Positions 1 to 9,664 are shown, numbered from the stretch's first letter. The stretch is 64,000 nt of DNA from Trichomonas vaginalis G3 (GCF_026262505.1 NC_067207.1:15096082-15160081); one strand, 5' to 3'. Notes: generated by a model not told the origin, from the letters alone. Made by a program: numbers and translations.

Positions 1-192
1 ACACTTCATCCTAGACCAGTTGACTATACACTGACTGTTTATAAAGATTGTCATGGTAGTTTTATAAAAACTTATGATGATGAAGGTAAGTTAACAAGAC
101 TATGCATTTCAAAACTTGAGAAACTTTATGACTTCAAGTATGACTACAATAGAGTTAACACTGATGATGAAGATATTGAAGAAAATTTATGA
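1..192 (+). CDS. 3' end of an unidentified gene (5' end outside window)
   Basis: The frame beginning at base 1 is open for 63 codons and stops at TGA 190-192. The encoded tail is charged and ends in an acidic run (NTDDEDIEENL). No domain is recognisable in so short a piece. The next feature is a decayed transposase on the other strand, so this could be the end of a host gene or of an element-encoded protein. Nothing in the sequence separates these options. Confidence 0.4.
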   Translation, partial: TLHPRPVDYTLTVYKDCHGSFIKTYDDEGKLTRLCISKLEKLYDFKYDYNRVNTDDEDIEENL

Positions 193-300
193 GAACGTTT
201 ATTTTTTCATTAGTGAGTTCGTTAGTGAGGTGAAATGGTTGGCGGCTTTGTAAATATTTAAGGTTAAGTTAGTGTTGTCGTTTGTGTTGTAAAATATACG

Positions 301-1008
301 TTAACGGTTTTGTAAAGTGTCAAATTCACAAGTATTGCGTATGAATGAACGCAGTGCCACCATACCCAACTTACACATACTAACTGCTGAGAACTTTGTA
401 AAATCTTTTGAGATATTTTTTGATACATGACCTGGATCGAATCTTTCAAGATGAGAGACGCCAAATTCTTTAAAGACAGAGACACTTTTGTTATCTCGGT
501 CTTTAATAATCTCTTTAACATCTTTCAAGATATTGTATTTCTTTAATTGCTTCAAGATGATTCGAGTTCCAGCACTTTCCATATTGTTGGAAGCTCCGGA
601 ATACTGAGCATGCTGTCTGTTTCCACCAATATGGTTGATGTTCACGCATGCAAGAACTCTTTTTGTGACAGCATCGAGCGCAGTTACTGTACAACTTGGC
701 GAGTTTCGCCTGTGCGTCCATCTTGCATCAATGGATAAGTAACCACTGAAGGACTTTCTCGACAGCATTAGGGAAATACTTTTAAGTCTTCTAATCTTAT
801 CGTCACAAAATCTCTGTTGTCTCATGACACCACTCTTCACAGGGGGCTTAGTTCCACAAAGAGAAAGAAAGCGAGCACCTTTTGTATATGGCATTCCGGT
901 CATTATGCAAGCACCAAGCATCTGTCGCGCTGAGAGTCGACGACGTTCGTGGAGTAAAATGTTATGCATTGCCTTTGTTTTCCGTTTTGGGTGAACAATA
1001 TGGCCCAT
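301..1008 (-). mobile_element. DDE transposase fragment, Kolobok/Mutator-like
   Basis: An open frame of 235 codons resembles the central part of eukaryotic Kolobok-type (Mutator-like DDE) transposases. Visible landmarks are an N-terminal stretch around residues 38-60 of the form GMPYTKGARFLSLCGTKPP, a first catalytic-type aspartate in SIDARW (D94) followed by RRNSPSCTVTALDA, a second acidic motif IKDRD (residues 169-172), and DPGH..KN (D191-N198), which matches the D-x-x-H..KN signature of the family. Transposases of this type usually run to several hundred residues, so both the N-terminal DNA-binding part and the C-terminal part with the last catalytic acid are missing. No terminal inverted repeats were found around it. 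I read it as a truncated plain DNA transposon. The family assignment rests on motif memory and is moderate. Confidence 0.6.
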
Positions 1009-2316
1009 ACAACAACAAAAAAATGAAATCCCGCCAAAAGTGAAAATTGAATAAAAAGTAATAATTAATAAATATATACTATATCATTAGATGAATATTT
1101 TGGAATAACATTTTAAAATCGAGGTTTTTCAATGGATAACGGTTCAATCAAAAATTTGACCCCATTTTAGAATCTACATTAAAAATGGAACATTTCTGTC
1201 GTTTCAAAATTCCAAAATAACGTTTCTATTCCTCTCAAAAGTAAAAAAAACTTTATTGGGGAAAAAATATTTTTATTTTCCAAAAAAAATGAAAACCTTA
1301 AATGCAAATCTAATTTTGATGCTTTTGTTTGTGATTTTTTGGATTTCGAAAAAAATTTGAAAATTCAGACAAGTTACCATTAACACTAATACGTTTCAGC
1401 GAGTCGGTCCCATCAGAGAAATTTTCATAAATCGGCGATATAATTTATTATTTCAGCAAAATATTCTCAGATCCAACTAGAATAAGGTCAAATTATACAA
1501 ATTTAGCAAAGGCTAGTTATCCTACCTATTCAATTAACTTTAATTTTAAATAATTCAAGACAATTCTCAAAATTACCTTAATAATCGCGTTCTCTTCGCA
1601 AAATGACGATTCCTCATTCACTACCAGCATAACTGAGGGCTTGTGCTCACAGAATAATACAGATAATTTACTTATTAATGCAAAATTTAGTACCAAAAGG
1701 TAATCATAGAAGATGCAAAAAAAGTTTCTTTATTTTGATTGCTGATTTTATTTCTTCTAAAATTTACCAAATCTAAAAAATCCAAAATTGAATGCTATTG
1801 AATTTCATGTTTATGTAACATATACTATTTATTATATAAGGAATAAAAATTTTATAGTTTTAATCAAAAATAAAGGTGTACTAAATGCATACAAAACAAG
1901 GTATTTTTTACTCATCCAAAATATGTTAACAGTGCTATTTATATAATCAATATCCGAATTTCGAAATCATTTTGATGAAATCTTTATTTTAAAATTGAGT
2001 TGACTGTTAAAATCACCCGAGAAGAGGGATTATCTCAATGAAAAGTACATAAAATAGCAAACGCACAAGATGGCACTATGCAGCTTTATATTGTTATACA
2101 GGATGAACATATAAAATGTTTGGAAAACACTTACTTCGTTCTACAAATGTGTATCTCTTTATATCAAAGATTCTTCTCAAATTATTGAGAGACTTCTCTC
2201 AAAAAAAGGAAAATTTGATAACTAAAAAAAATTATGGCATAACCTCTCGTTTTGCATAGATATATATTTACATGGTCACAGAGCTTATTTTCATTGTCAA
2301 AACTTAAAAATTTTTA
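1009..2316. other. Gene-free AT-rich stretch
   Basis: About 1.3 kb of very AT-rich DNA with frequent stops in all frames. I see no RNA gene, no convincing repeat and no coding relic. It separates the transposase fragment from the ankyrin relic and may be part of the same decayed mobile region. Confidence 0.5.
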
Positions 2317-2600
2317 GTGGACTATACCCTTAACATTAATGAATGCCCTCTTAGTTTTGCGATCAAAGAAAAATCACTAGAAATTGTCAAATTCTTAGTT
2401 GAACATGGTGCTGATGTTAACATGGAACTAAACTTCTTTCTTTTCATATTTATCATTGTTTAATGACATTCTCTTTCTATTCATATTTATCATAGTTTAA
2501 TGATATTATCCCAACGTTAATGAATGCCCTCTTAGTATTGCATCCAAAGAGAAATCAACAGAATTTTTTGAATTCTTAGATGATCATGGTGCTCGATGGA
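2317..2600 (+). pseudogene. Ankyrin-repeat gene relic, two degraded copies
   Basis: Two related segments start near 2332 and 2513, 181 bp apart and in different frames. The first reads NINECPLSFAIKEKSLEIVK followed by FLVEHGADVN, an ordinary ankyrin repeat with its helix pair and GADVN turn. The second reads NVNECPLSIASKEKSTEFFE then FLDDHGA. Both are cut off by stops within a few dozen codons. The DNA between them (2431-2512) also contains a duplicated TTCATATTTATCAT block. I infer a decayed ankyrin gene, a very large family in trichomonads, in which one repeat plus spacer was duplicated. No intact frame or start is present. Confidence 0.6.
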
Positions 2601-3416
2601 TTTTCTAATTGCGCGATTCAAAAGTACTTTTAACGCATTAAAATAAACAACATCTAATTTAATATGGCATTTTGTATTTTTTCCCTTAAAAAAATCCATG
2701 CTTGAAATTGAATTCGATTTCATTTTGAATATTTTTAAAATTTGATTCGAATTTTAGAATTGCACGCATATAAATTTTACAAATTCTCTAAAATTATTCG
2801 TGAATTCAATTTTAATAAAAAAATGTGATCATATGATGGCGGTTTCATTACGGCGCCATAATGCAAACCATTCAATTTTGAAATATTTACTGATGCCATG
2901 AGAAAAAAAATATAGAAAATGCTATTTACAGAGCAGTTACTGGCTGAATTCATTTCTTGATGATTTAGAATTTTTCAAAGAGTTATGCTCATTTGTTCAA
3001 AGCTTGTGTTAGATTTGGTCAAATAGTTAAATATTATATTTTTGGGAAATATCAAAGTTCTTATATGGTTTGATTTGTTTACAATATCAATGGAAACACA
3101 ATTAATCACAATGTACTGGAAGAATTTAGGGTCATGAACTTATCAAATAAATACTATCTACTGAATAATTAAATTCCAATTTCTTCCACTGAGTTTTGGG
3201 CCATGGATGAATAGACACCTTTTAAAGATCAGTTGCATAAAACATTTTTGAAGAAAGATGATATCAATGTTTATTATGATTGGTGATTGATCCGTCACTT
3301 TTGAAACTACCAAAAAAGTGGAAACAGTTTTTTATTTTAGTCTTCTATATATTTGCCATATAATAAAATATCTCGCTTTCTTGAGATTTCCCATGTGGTC
3401 AAACGGTTTTTGTAAA
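2601..3416. other. Gene-free stretch with possible further relic sequence
   Basis: AT-rich and closed in all frames. Short runs with coding-like composition (for example near 2940-3000, reading FLDDLEFFKELCSF before stops) hint that the ankyrin-type relic may continue here, but nothing can be assigned. Confidence 0.35.
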
Positions 3417-3422
3417 TCATTT
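3417..3422 (+). promoter_or_regulatory. Initiator TCATTT for the 3429 gene
   Basis: The hexamer fits the parabasalid initiator TCA(+1)-Py-T/A and lies 12 bases before the ATG at 3429. It decides that start over the longer frame opening at 3318. Confidence 0.55.
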
Positions 3423-3428
3423 CTTCTC

Positions 3429-3770
3429 ATGGATGTTGATGAGACCTGGGATGGCCAATTAGTTGAAACATCTTCATTCGATAGCCAGTTCGAAGAAGAG
3501 AAGCCCCTTAAGAAACTCTGGAACAGATTGTTCGGTCTTTTCATCTGCGTATGCGTTGGTATCTATGCAGGCTTAATGTGTAGAACAATGCAAGAATCAT
3601 GGATTTATGCTGCACTTTTCTGTGGTGAATCTCTTGTTTGCGCGTGCGTTGCTGGTATTATCAAGACATATTCTTTCAAGAAATCAATCACAGCATTTGC
3701 GATTTACTATCTTATTTCTGCTATTGTTACACCAATTACTACTTGGTTATCATTCGCATTTAGTTATTAA
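3429..3770 (+). CDS. Small multispanning membrane protein
   Basis: A 113-residue protein. The N-terminus (MDVDETWDGQLVETSSFDSQ) is acidic and soluble. It is followed, from about residue 28, by three or four hydrophobic segments: LFGLFICVCVGIYAGLM, IYAALFCGESLVCACVAGII, and a C-terminal block covering AFAIYYLISAIVTPITTWLSF. The short loops carry basic residues. I do not recognise a family, and the function is unknown. An upstream in-frame ATG at 3318 would add 37 residues, but the initiator at 3417 lies inside that extension, so the internal ATG is preferred. Confidence 0.65.
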   Translation: MDVDETWDGQLVETSSFDSQFEEEKPLKKLWNRLFGLFICVCVGIYAGLMCRTMQESWIYAALFCGESLVCACVAGIIKTYSFKKSITAFAIYYLISAIVTPITTWLSFAFSY

Positions 3771-4110
3771 AAAAAATAGAGTTAAATCCCGACAAATGTG
3801 GAATCAATATGTTTTCTACCGAAATAAAAAATCTAATATTTATTACGTAATATTTCTTTTTATTTTAATAAAAAATGAAATTTATTTTTTACGAAAAGAA
3901 TATCTTTTTCCCCTAATCTCTATATTAATTTGCATACACACTCTCCAATCTTTTGCATTTCGCTCAGTTCTATGCCCTTTTAATATGATATTTTCCAAAA
4001 ACACCAAATAGCATTTGATTTTTCTCATATGGTCTGCATTTTCTAACGATATACTAGATAAAGATAGTAATATTCCTTCATTAATATTGATGATTTATGG
4101 GCGATCTATT

Positions 4111-4116
4111 TCACAT
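4111..4116 (+). promoter_or_regulatory. Initiator TCACAT for the 4120 gene
   Basis: Matches TCA-Py-T/A and sits immediately before ATG 4120, implying a leader of only a few nucleotides. Confidence 0.5.
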
Positions 4117-4119
4117 AGA

Positions 4120-5046
4120 ATGGCCGATTGCCTGTTTTTGATTTTACCATTCATAGTAGTTGTATCATGGGTTACTTTTTTAATAACATGTCCTCCAATT
4201 AAGAAGAAACAAGTAATTACAGAACCTTTATCAAGAATAATCGAAATTGAAGCAGAAAAATTTAATGGTACTTCAACATATAAAATAAAACGAAAAATCA
4301 ATCTTTCAGAAACAGTTGCTTACGTTGATATGTGGAGATCTCACTGGTGCACGTATTATAATGACAGAGAATTCTTTTTCACACCTAGAATCAATGAAAT
4401 GCTTCAAAGGTTACGTCAATTCGATGTTCCTGTTGTTACTATTTCATCAGTTGTCGATTATTTTTTACCATCATCCACACAAAGAAGAAAAGGATTAAAA
4501 GCTATCGAAAAAGGTAGATTACCAATACTAGAAGAATATGAAGCCAGACAAATGGCATATCATCACGAATATATACCAGGATTTGATGATATTTGCATGT
4601 ACGACGGCCTAGAGCGATACGGACCTACCAGAGATAACAGATTCACACCTACAATTGCACTATCCGATAAAGATTACTTTTCTGCAAATTTCAGAGAATC
4701 AGCCGAATGCTTTGTTGGCCTTGGTGCAAAAACAGTTATTGTGTTTGGACAACACACAAATATGTGCTTGATGGCCGTTTTCTTGTATTGCCAACAAGTT
4801 AGATTAGATTTGATTATTGTCCGTGATTTAACAGATGGATGCTGGGTTTATCCACTCCAAAAGGAGCATGTCAATACACATACAAAGAGCAATGTTGCAA
4901 CGAATAACTACTTCGATCAAAAATTTGGATGTTCAATTCTTTCTTTCGATCTCTACAGATCTCTTCGCCAAATATCTCCTTCAGTTGAGAAACCAAAATA
5001 TCAGTATTTCTTGAAGACAGCTCATATGTTTAAGAATTTTCTGTAA
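4120..5046 (+). CDS. Isochorismatase-like cysteine hydrolase with N-terminal membrane anchor
   Basis: A 308-residue protein. Residues 5-23 form one strongly hydrophobic helix (LFLILPFIVVVSWVTFLIT) followed by PPIKKK, which looks like a signal anchor. The rest has the isochorismatase/nicotinamidase-type alpha/beta fold: a first catalytic-type Asp in AYVDMW (D70), and the nucleophile-elbow region VIVFGQHTNMCLM with Cys216 in the position of the catalytic cysteine, followed by VRDLTDG. Members hydrolyse amides, ureas or vinyl ethers; the substrate cannot be told from sequence. A membrane anchor is unusual because most family members are soluble. An upstream ATG at 4015 is in frame, but the initiator at 4111 favours 4120. 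Confidence 0.75.
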   Translation: MADCLFLILPFIVVVSWVTFLITCPPIKKKQVITEPLSRIIEIEAEKFNGTSTYKIKRKINLSETVAYVDMWRSHWCTYYNDREFFFTPRINEMLQRLRQFDVPVVTISSVVDYFLPSSTQRRKGLKAIEKGRLPILEEYEARQMAYHHEYIPGFDDICMYDGLERYGPTRDNRFTPTIALSDKDYFSANFRESAECFVGLGAKTVIVFGQHTNMCLMAVFLYCQQVRLDLIIVRDLTDGCWVYPLQKEHVNTHTKSNVATNNYFDQKFGCSILSFDLYRSLRQISPSVEKPKYQYFLKTAHMFKNFL

Positions 5047-5787
5047 CATAAGAATGATTTCTTTCTTTTTTTTTATCAAGAAACTTTTATTAAGTTGTCT
5101 GAACCTTAAGAATCAGGATTAATTCCAGTGTTTCGATGACTTATCAATATCCAGGGCTTTAAACCTATATATATTGTTTTCAAATATATAAATAAAATAT
5201 GTTGTTTTATTCTGTTAGTAATTATAAATTGTTTCATTCCTATTAGAGCAGAAAAGAAACCAAAGTATCAAATGTTTAATAAGAATCATATAATTGCCAA
5301 GTTGAAGTTGCTAAAGAAATAAAAAAATATTAGGATGAACTCCCCTTATTTATGCATCAATTAATGTGAGAAAAATATCCACAGCACTCAAAGAAACAAT
5401 TCATGACAAAGATAATACTTTATTTCATTATGTACCAATTAAAAGTTCTGTATCCGCTGTTAAATTATCTAATAACAACATCATCCAAGTGAATATCATA
5501 ATTTATTTGGTGACAAACAAGATTTCAAAGATAAGTATCAAAAATTGGCACTCAAATATGCCAAAGATGAAGGGTAATGTTGCCCTTTGTTCATAACGGA
5601 ACCAAATAATTTATGAAATTATTGATATATCATGTCTCAAATAATGTACAATATTTATTATCTCATATTATGTTAGACATACAAAATAAGGCACGAAATT
5701 TTAGATAAACATCAATGTTGATAAATTTTAATATGAAAATTTTATATAAACAACTGATAGTAAACTTCTAACATACATTTGATATCT
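5047..5787. other. Intergenic stretch with a short coding-like fragment
   Basis: AT-rich and without a gene I can defend. A small open frame at 5366-5596 (76 codons) and an overlapping frame around 5479-5568 (reading EYHNLFGDKQDFKDKYQKLA, then LKYAKDEG before a stop) have coding-like composition. They may be remains of a decayed gene. No family is recognisable. Confidence 0.35.
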
Positions 5788-6309
5788 CTAATCTCTTTTT
5801 ATAGCAGCATCCTCTAATTGGAAAGTTGGTAATAAAGATTCAAAGAAAAGTCTAAATGCGTCAATTGCATCAGCTGTAATTGTTGCATTTTCTGGATTAA
5901 AGCGTTTAAGGAGCCATAGAATGATAGATCCAACAACATAAATCGAAATTCCAATAAATACATGCTTATAGTAAATTGATACAATAAGAATTGCTTGTAA
6001 TACCCAAAACATACCATATACTAACTTCTTATGGTTTTTTACTTGCGGCGATAAAAATTTTTCTGCATTTTCTAGGCAAACTGCATCATCTTTGATTGTA
6101 TCATCATCTTGAAGGCATCCACTTTCATTTACTATTTTAAATGTATAACCATATTCTTCTAATTCTGGAATTTTATTTAAGAGAGCGAGAAAATCTTTAA
6201 CTTTTATATCAATTGGAACATCTTTGATTGTGGTTTTGAATTTTTTATCAGAAGTTGTAACTTGAATATCATGGAATTGAGGCGCTTCGTTATTTGATTC
6301 TTCCTCCAT
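5788..6309 (-). CDS. Ubiquitin-like domain protein with two C-terminal membrane helices
   Basis: A 173-residue protein. Residues about 13-80 look like a divergent ubiquitin-like fold: a beta strand (HDIQVTTSDKKFKTTIKDVP), a V-x-D-F-L-A-L-L helix, then YGYTFKIVNESGCLQDDDTIKD, which matches the 'I-x-x-G-x-L-x-D-D-x-T/V' signature of ubiquitin-like domains. Two hydrophobic helices follow (about residues 98-112 and 116-134), then a hydrophilic tail. UBL-plus-hairpin membrane proteins such as HERP and TMUB take part in ER-associated degradation in other eukaryotes. That role here is an inference from architecture only. The gene is convergent with the upstream hydrolase and followed by another minus-strand gene. 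Confidence 0.6.
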   Translation of the reverse strand: MEEESNNEAPQFHDIQVTTSDKKFKTTIKDVPIDIKVKDFLALLNKIPELEEYGYTFKIVNESGCLQDDDTIKDDAVCLENAEKFLSPQVKNHKKLVYGMFWVLQAILIVSIYYKHVFIGISIYVVGSIILWLLKRFNPENATITADAIDAFRLFFESLLPTFQLEDAAIKRD

Positions 6310-6376
6310 TGAAAAATGAAATTTTCTTCTAAAGAAACAGGAATATCATTTGCAATCAAACATAATATACATATTT

Positions 6377-7735
6377 TTATTCATCCAAATAATTAGAGAA
6401 ATATCTTTCCAATAATTCAACCTGAATCAAGTGATATAATTCATCATCATTAACAGAATCAAGCATATCAAAGAAGATAGTCAAACCATCAACCTGAAGT
6501 ATGCGTTCAATAATAACTTGAGAATTTGACTGATATTTATCCAATAGTGCTAAAAGTGCTGAAATATTTTTACTTATTCGAGAGTTACTTAAACTCTCAT
6601 CAAGGAAACCTATATCAGCTTCGATTATTCCATTATTGAGATAAATATCCAAAAATTCTTGAGAAAAGTAGAACATCATCATACATATAACAGTGTTGGC
6701 CAATTTTCTGAGTGAGAAAACATCACCGTTTGCAATTGTAAAAAAAATCTGAATAAATTCAGAATTTGTAAAGAATGGATGTTGTGGATATGAAGAAACT
6801 GCTGCGGCTAAGAATTTTAAGACTGCCCATTGAAGCTCTGGAATATTCTTCCGTAAATTTTTCAAGGTTATTTCAGTAACTAATTCAAACAAAATTGGGG
6901 CATTGATGACTAAGTGTGTGAGTACTTCAAAAAGTCGTTCTGGGTAAGAAATTGAAGTGTCTATGTATTTCCATATATCTTTGTTGAAATTATGCTTCTC
7001 TATGATTTCAAATGAATTTGGCGTGTCTGCAAGCAATCCAATTGAAAAGTATATGACTTCTTGAGAATATGAATCAATTTTATTGATTGATTGCTTCAAT
7101 AATAATATTAGTAATTCTAAAATCTGATTTTTTGTGGTTTCATCATCAATATGCTGACATATAATATAAATAAAGTGAGAGAACACAGTCTGAATTTGGT
7201 TTTCTGACCCAAATGCTCTATCAAATAATGGAATTAAAATTCTTTTTGCAATTTCGTTCGAAAAATCAGGATCCGTATTGACTATTAGATTCAACATTTC
7301 AATACATGTAGCAACCTCTTCAGTATTCCATTGATTTAGTATATCAAAGACTCTATCAATTAAATCATCATTAATTAAAAGGGATAATTCATCTTCAAAT
7401 CCATATTTCATCAATCCTTGAACGCAATACAATGCAATTATAGAATCTTTATAGTGAGAATTTGTATATATCATACTAACGATTATTTCCATAAAATTAT
7501 TAAAACAAATAATAGGATCACAGTACGCATTCTTATCATGTATACTTAAAACGATCGTTTCAAGCAATTTATGGGCATCATCGATACTATCTTCATTCCA
7601 TAAATTTACAAAATTCATTAATTCCTCAGCAATATTAACCGAAACTACTTTATTAGTGTTTTCATCTGTAATGTGCTGCTCGTTTTTTTCATTTGGGGCG
7701 TATTGCTCGTTAAAATCCTCAAACTTATAATTCAT
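6377..7735 (-). CDS. Alpha-solenoid (armadillo/HEAT-like) protein
   Basis: A 452-residue all-helical protein with repeating hydrophobic helix pairs, for example ATCIEMLNLIVNTDPDF, EVIYFSIGLLADTPNSFEII, QWAVLKFLAAAVSSYP and KLANTVICMMMFYFSQEFLD. These look like degenerate armadillo/HEAT repeats, loosely reminiscent of importin-alpha, but no importin-beta-binding arm is visible. The open frame continues 62 codons upstream. However, that extension would overlap the divergent gene, and a good initiator (TCACTT on this strand, 7745-7740) lies just upstream of ATG 7735. The specific function is unknown. Confidence 0.65.
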   Translation of the reverse strand: MNYKFEDFNEQYAPNEKNEQHITDENTNKVVSVNIAEELMNFVNLWNEDSIDDAHKLLETIVLSIHDKNAYCDPIICFNNFMEIIVSMIYTNSHYKDSIIALYCVQGLMKYGFEDELSLLINDDLIDRVFDILNQWNTEEVATCIEMLNLIVNTDPDFSNEIAKRILIPLFDRAFGSENQIQTVFSHFIYIICQHIDDETTKNQILELLILLLKQSINKIDSYSQEVIYFSIGLLADTPNSFEIIEKHNFNKDIWKYIDTSISYPERLFEVLTHLVINAPILFELVTEITLKNLRKNIPELQWAVLKFLAAAVSSYPQHPFFTNSEFIQIFFTIANGDVFSLRKLANTVICMMMFYFSQEFLDIYLNNGIIEADIGFLDESLSNSRISKNISALLALLDKYQSNSQVIIERILQVDGLTIFFDMLDSVNDDELYHLIQVELLERYFSNYLDE

Positions 7736-7755
7736 TGAAAAGTGACAAAACAATG
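7732..7755. promoter_or_regulatory. Ultra-compact divergent promoter with two initiators
   Basis: Only 17 bases separate the minus-strand ATG (7735-7733) and the plus-strand ATG (7753-7755). The minus strand has TCACTT at 7745-7740 and the plus strand TCATTG at 7732-7737. Both fit TCA-Py-T/A. If both are used, the predicted start sites (A at 7743 on the minus strand, A at 7734 on the plus strand) make the two transcripts overlap by about ten bases at their 5' ends, and the plus initiator overlaps the minus start codon. Confidence 0.6.
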
Positions 7756-8916
7756 AAATTACTAGAACTTGATTGCCATCCACTAATGGAAGCATTTCGT
7801 AAGAGAGCAGCAGATATGCAACCAGAAGAAAGCGTTTTGTACCATTTATTGCTTCCGCCTGAATATAATATTCCTGCAGATATGATGAATCCACTTCTAT
7901 ATCTATTTCTCGAAAAAACATCCGAACCAGGTGTACTGACTCAGTATGATAACCAAAATTGCGTTCTTAAAGTTCAAAATTCTCACTTAATTCCAGTTTC
8001 AGGTTTTGACCACAATGAAAAGTTTCAGATACTTCAAACTACCCCCTGCACAACGTCTGCTGGATTTGGTTTTGATATGCACGAACTTGGTTCAAATCCT
8101 TTCATGCCTTCACCAATTCCTCCTTTGTGCAGTGAAATAGAAAGCGGCTACAAAAATCCAGAAAAAGCGTTAGAATTCCTAAGAGTGCGAATACGTTCCG
8201 ATAAATTGAAACCTCTTTTAGATGATATTGAAAATCTGGCTCATAAATCTACAATTAACGCAAAAAACTGCCAATCAATTGTGCAAAACTTACAGATTTA
8301 TATGGATAAGATCTGCGATGCTGTATTTGAAGTTCGTCCTTTTCATTATATCCCAACATTATTTAAAATGAAAACAAACTTCATCATATTTTACGCAGTC
8401 GTTAATCTATTTCATACTAAATTACTCAATGCATACCATGAACTTATGAAAGCAGATGATTCTATGGCTGAAGAGGCTGTTCAGTATCAATCTCCATCAA
8501 AAGCTCGTCCAGAATTAATTGATAAAGCAGGTGATTATATCAGAAATCTGCATAATTCACCAAATATTGCCGAATCAATTTCTTCAGTTACAAAATTCTT
8601 CGAATCAGTTGTTAACGCGTTACCTGATAAAAACGCAGCAGCAGATGACATCCTTCCAGCTGTTTGTGATGGGATAAGCCACGGTAGAAGCCTTTCTTCT
8701 TATATTGTTTCTACTTTTACTTATCTGTCAGAGATATGGCCGCAAGAAGGTCTTAGCGAAAGAATTACATATATATTAGTTACGTGCTCTATCGCAGCCT
8801 CGCATTTTGCGAATGGCGTAGATGAGTATGACGAAAATAATAATAAGAAAGTTCTCGTTCGCAACGAGCGCGATGAAACGATCGAATTTATCGAGAACTA
8901 TTTAGATAGTATTTAA
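7753..8916 (+). CDS. VPS9-like domain protein (candidate Rab5-type exchange factor)
   Basis: A 387-residue soluble protein. The first ~130 residues are divergent. Residues about 140-350 are helical and include ADDILPAVCDGISHGRSL (around 297-313), which resembles the 'D-D/E-x-L-P' helix at the core of VPS9 domains, and YILVTCSIAASHF where the family usually has a Y-x-x-T helix. VPS9 proteins load GTP onto Rab5-type GTPases on endosomes. The match is short and the assignment is only moderate. The longest frame begins at a TTG (7735); the first ATG at 7753 is the realistic start. Expression is probably coupled to the divergent solenoid gene by proximity. Confidence 0.5.
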   Translation: MKLLELDCHPLMEAFRKRAADMQPEESVLYHLLLPPEYNIPADMMNPLLYLFLEKTSEPGVLTQYDNQNCVLKVQNSHLIPVSGFDHNEKFQILQTTPCTTSAGFGFDMHELGSNPFMPSPIPPLCSEIESGYKNPEKALEFLRVRIRSDKLKPLLDDIENLAHKSTINAKNCQSIVQNLQIYMDKICDAVFEVRPFHYIPTLFKMKTNFIIFYAVVNLFHTKLLNAYHELMKADDSMAEEAVQYQSPSKARPELIDKAGDYIRNLHNSPNIAESISSVTKFFESVVNALPDKNAAADDILPAVCDGISHGRSLSSYIVSTFTYLSEIWPQEGLSERITYILVTCSIAASHFANGVDEYDENNNKKVLVRNERDETIEFIENYLDSI

Positions 8917-9154
8917 AAATTGTTTGCTATTTTTCAATTATTTTTTTTTATTTAATTTCTTTTAGAGACCATTGAACAGCCAAATGACATAATTTATCAT
9001 AAGGAGATATCTAAGAGGAATAGAATCAAAATTGATAAAACAAAATTTAAAATAAGCCATTAATTTAGGTTTGCCAACCAAAATGAATGAAATAATTAGT
9101 ATAGTAATAATTTTATTCGTAAAGAAAAAGATAACCACGAAGAGGTTGAAAGAA

Positions 9155-9664
9155 TTATTCCTTTTTGACAAATTTAGTTTGGACAGAAATTTGTGCAAAT
9201 GACACTGTTGCCCAGATGGACAATAAGATAAGAACGAGGACAGGAACCCAAGCATTAGCGACGGCTGGTACCCAGTAGTTATAATAAACAGCATCAGTAT
9301 TTGGAGAAGTATATGGGACTATTAAAAACTTAGGGGTGTCATTGTGTTCTATAGTGTGTAAAGCATCTGTTATGTTGGGACATACTGTTGCCCAATTGAA
9401 ATTCTTGTTAAGAATTTTGACGTCTTGAGCTGCATATGGATATACATAGAGTTCACCTCGGTTAGCACATGGGATGCTACGGAGATCACTCTGTGTAAGT
9501 GTGTAGTTGATTTTGAAGAGAGTGTAATTAGTCAAATTCACATTTTCAAGAACTTGTGACAATGATTGGTTGTTAAACTTTGGAGGAGTATCAAGAGTAA
9601 CAACGGCTACCTCGTAGTCATATTGATATAATTTCCAGCCAAGAACAGTAATGAGGCTCAACAT
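9155..9664 (-). CDS. Putative glycosylated type I membrane protein
   Basis: A 169-residue protein. The N-terminus (MLSLITVLGWKLYQYDYEVAVV) is hydrophobic enough to be a short signal or anchor. Residues ~30-130 are polar with several N-x-S/T sites (near N32, N43, N46, N53 and N97) and two cysteines, and a strong membrane helix lies at about 139-158 (WVPVLVLILLSIWATVSFAQ). The tail is short and basic (KFVKKE). No family is recognised. No good TCA-Py-W initiator sits directly upstream, so the start is less secure than elsewhere and the true N-terminus could be missing. Confidence 0.55.
   Translation of the reverse strand: MLSLITVLGWKLYQYDYEVAVVTLDTPPKFNNQSLSQVLENVNLTNYTLFKINYTLTQSDLRSIPCANRGELYVYPYAAQDVKILNKNFNWATVCPNITDALHTIEHNDTPKFLIVPYTSPNTDAVYYNYWVPAVANAWVPVLVLILLSIWATVSFAQISVQTKFVKKE

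Noticed and set aside
7736-7921. 62-residue N-terminal extension of the solenoid protein
   Set aside because: It would run entirely through the divergent gene's coding region and lies upstream of the TCACTT initiator.
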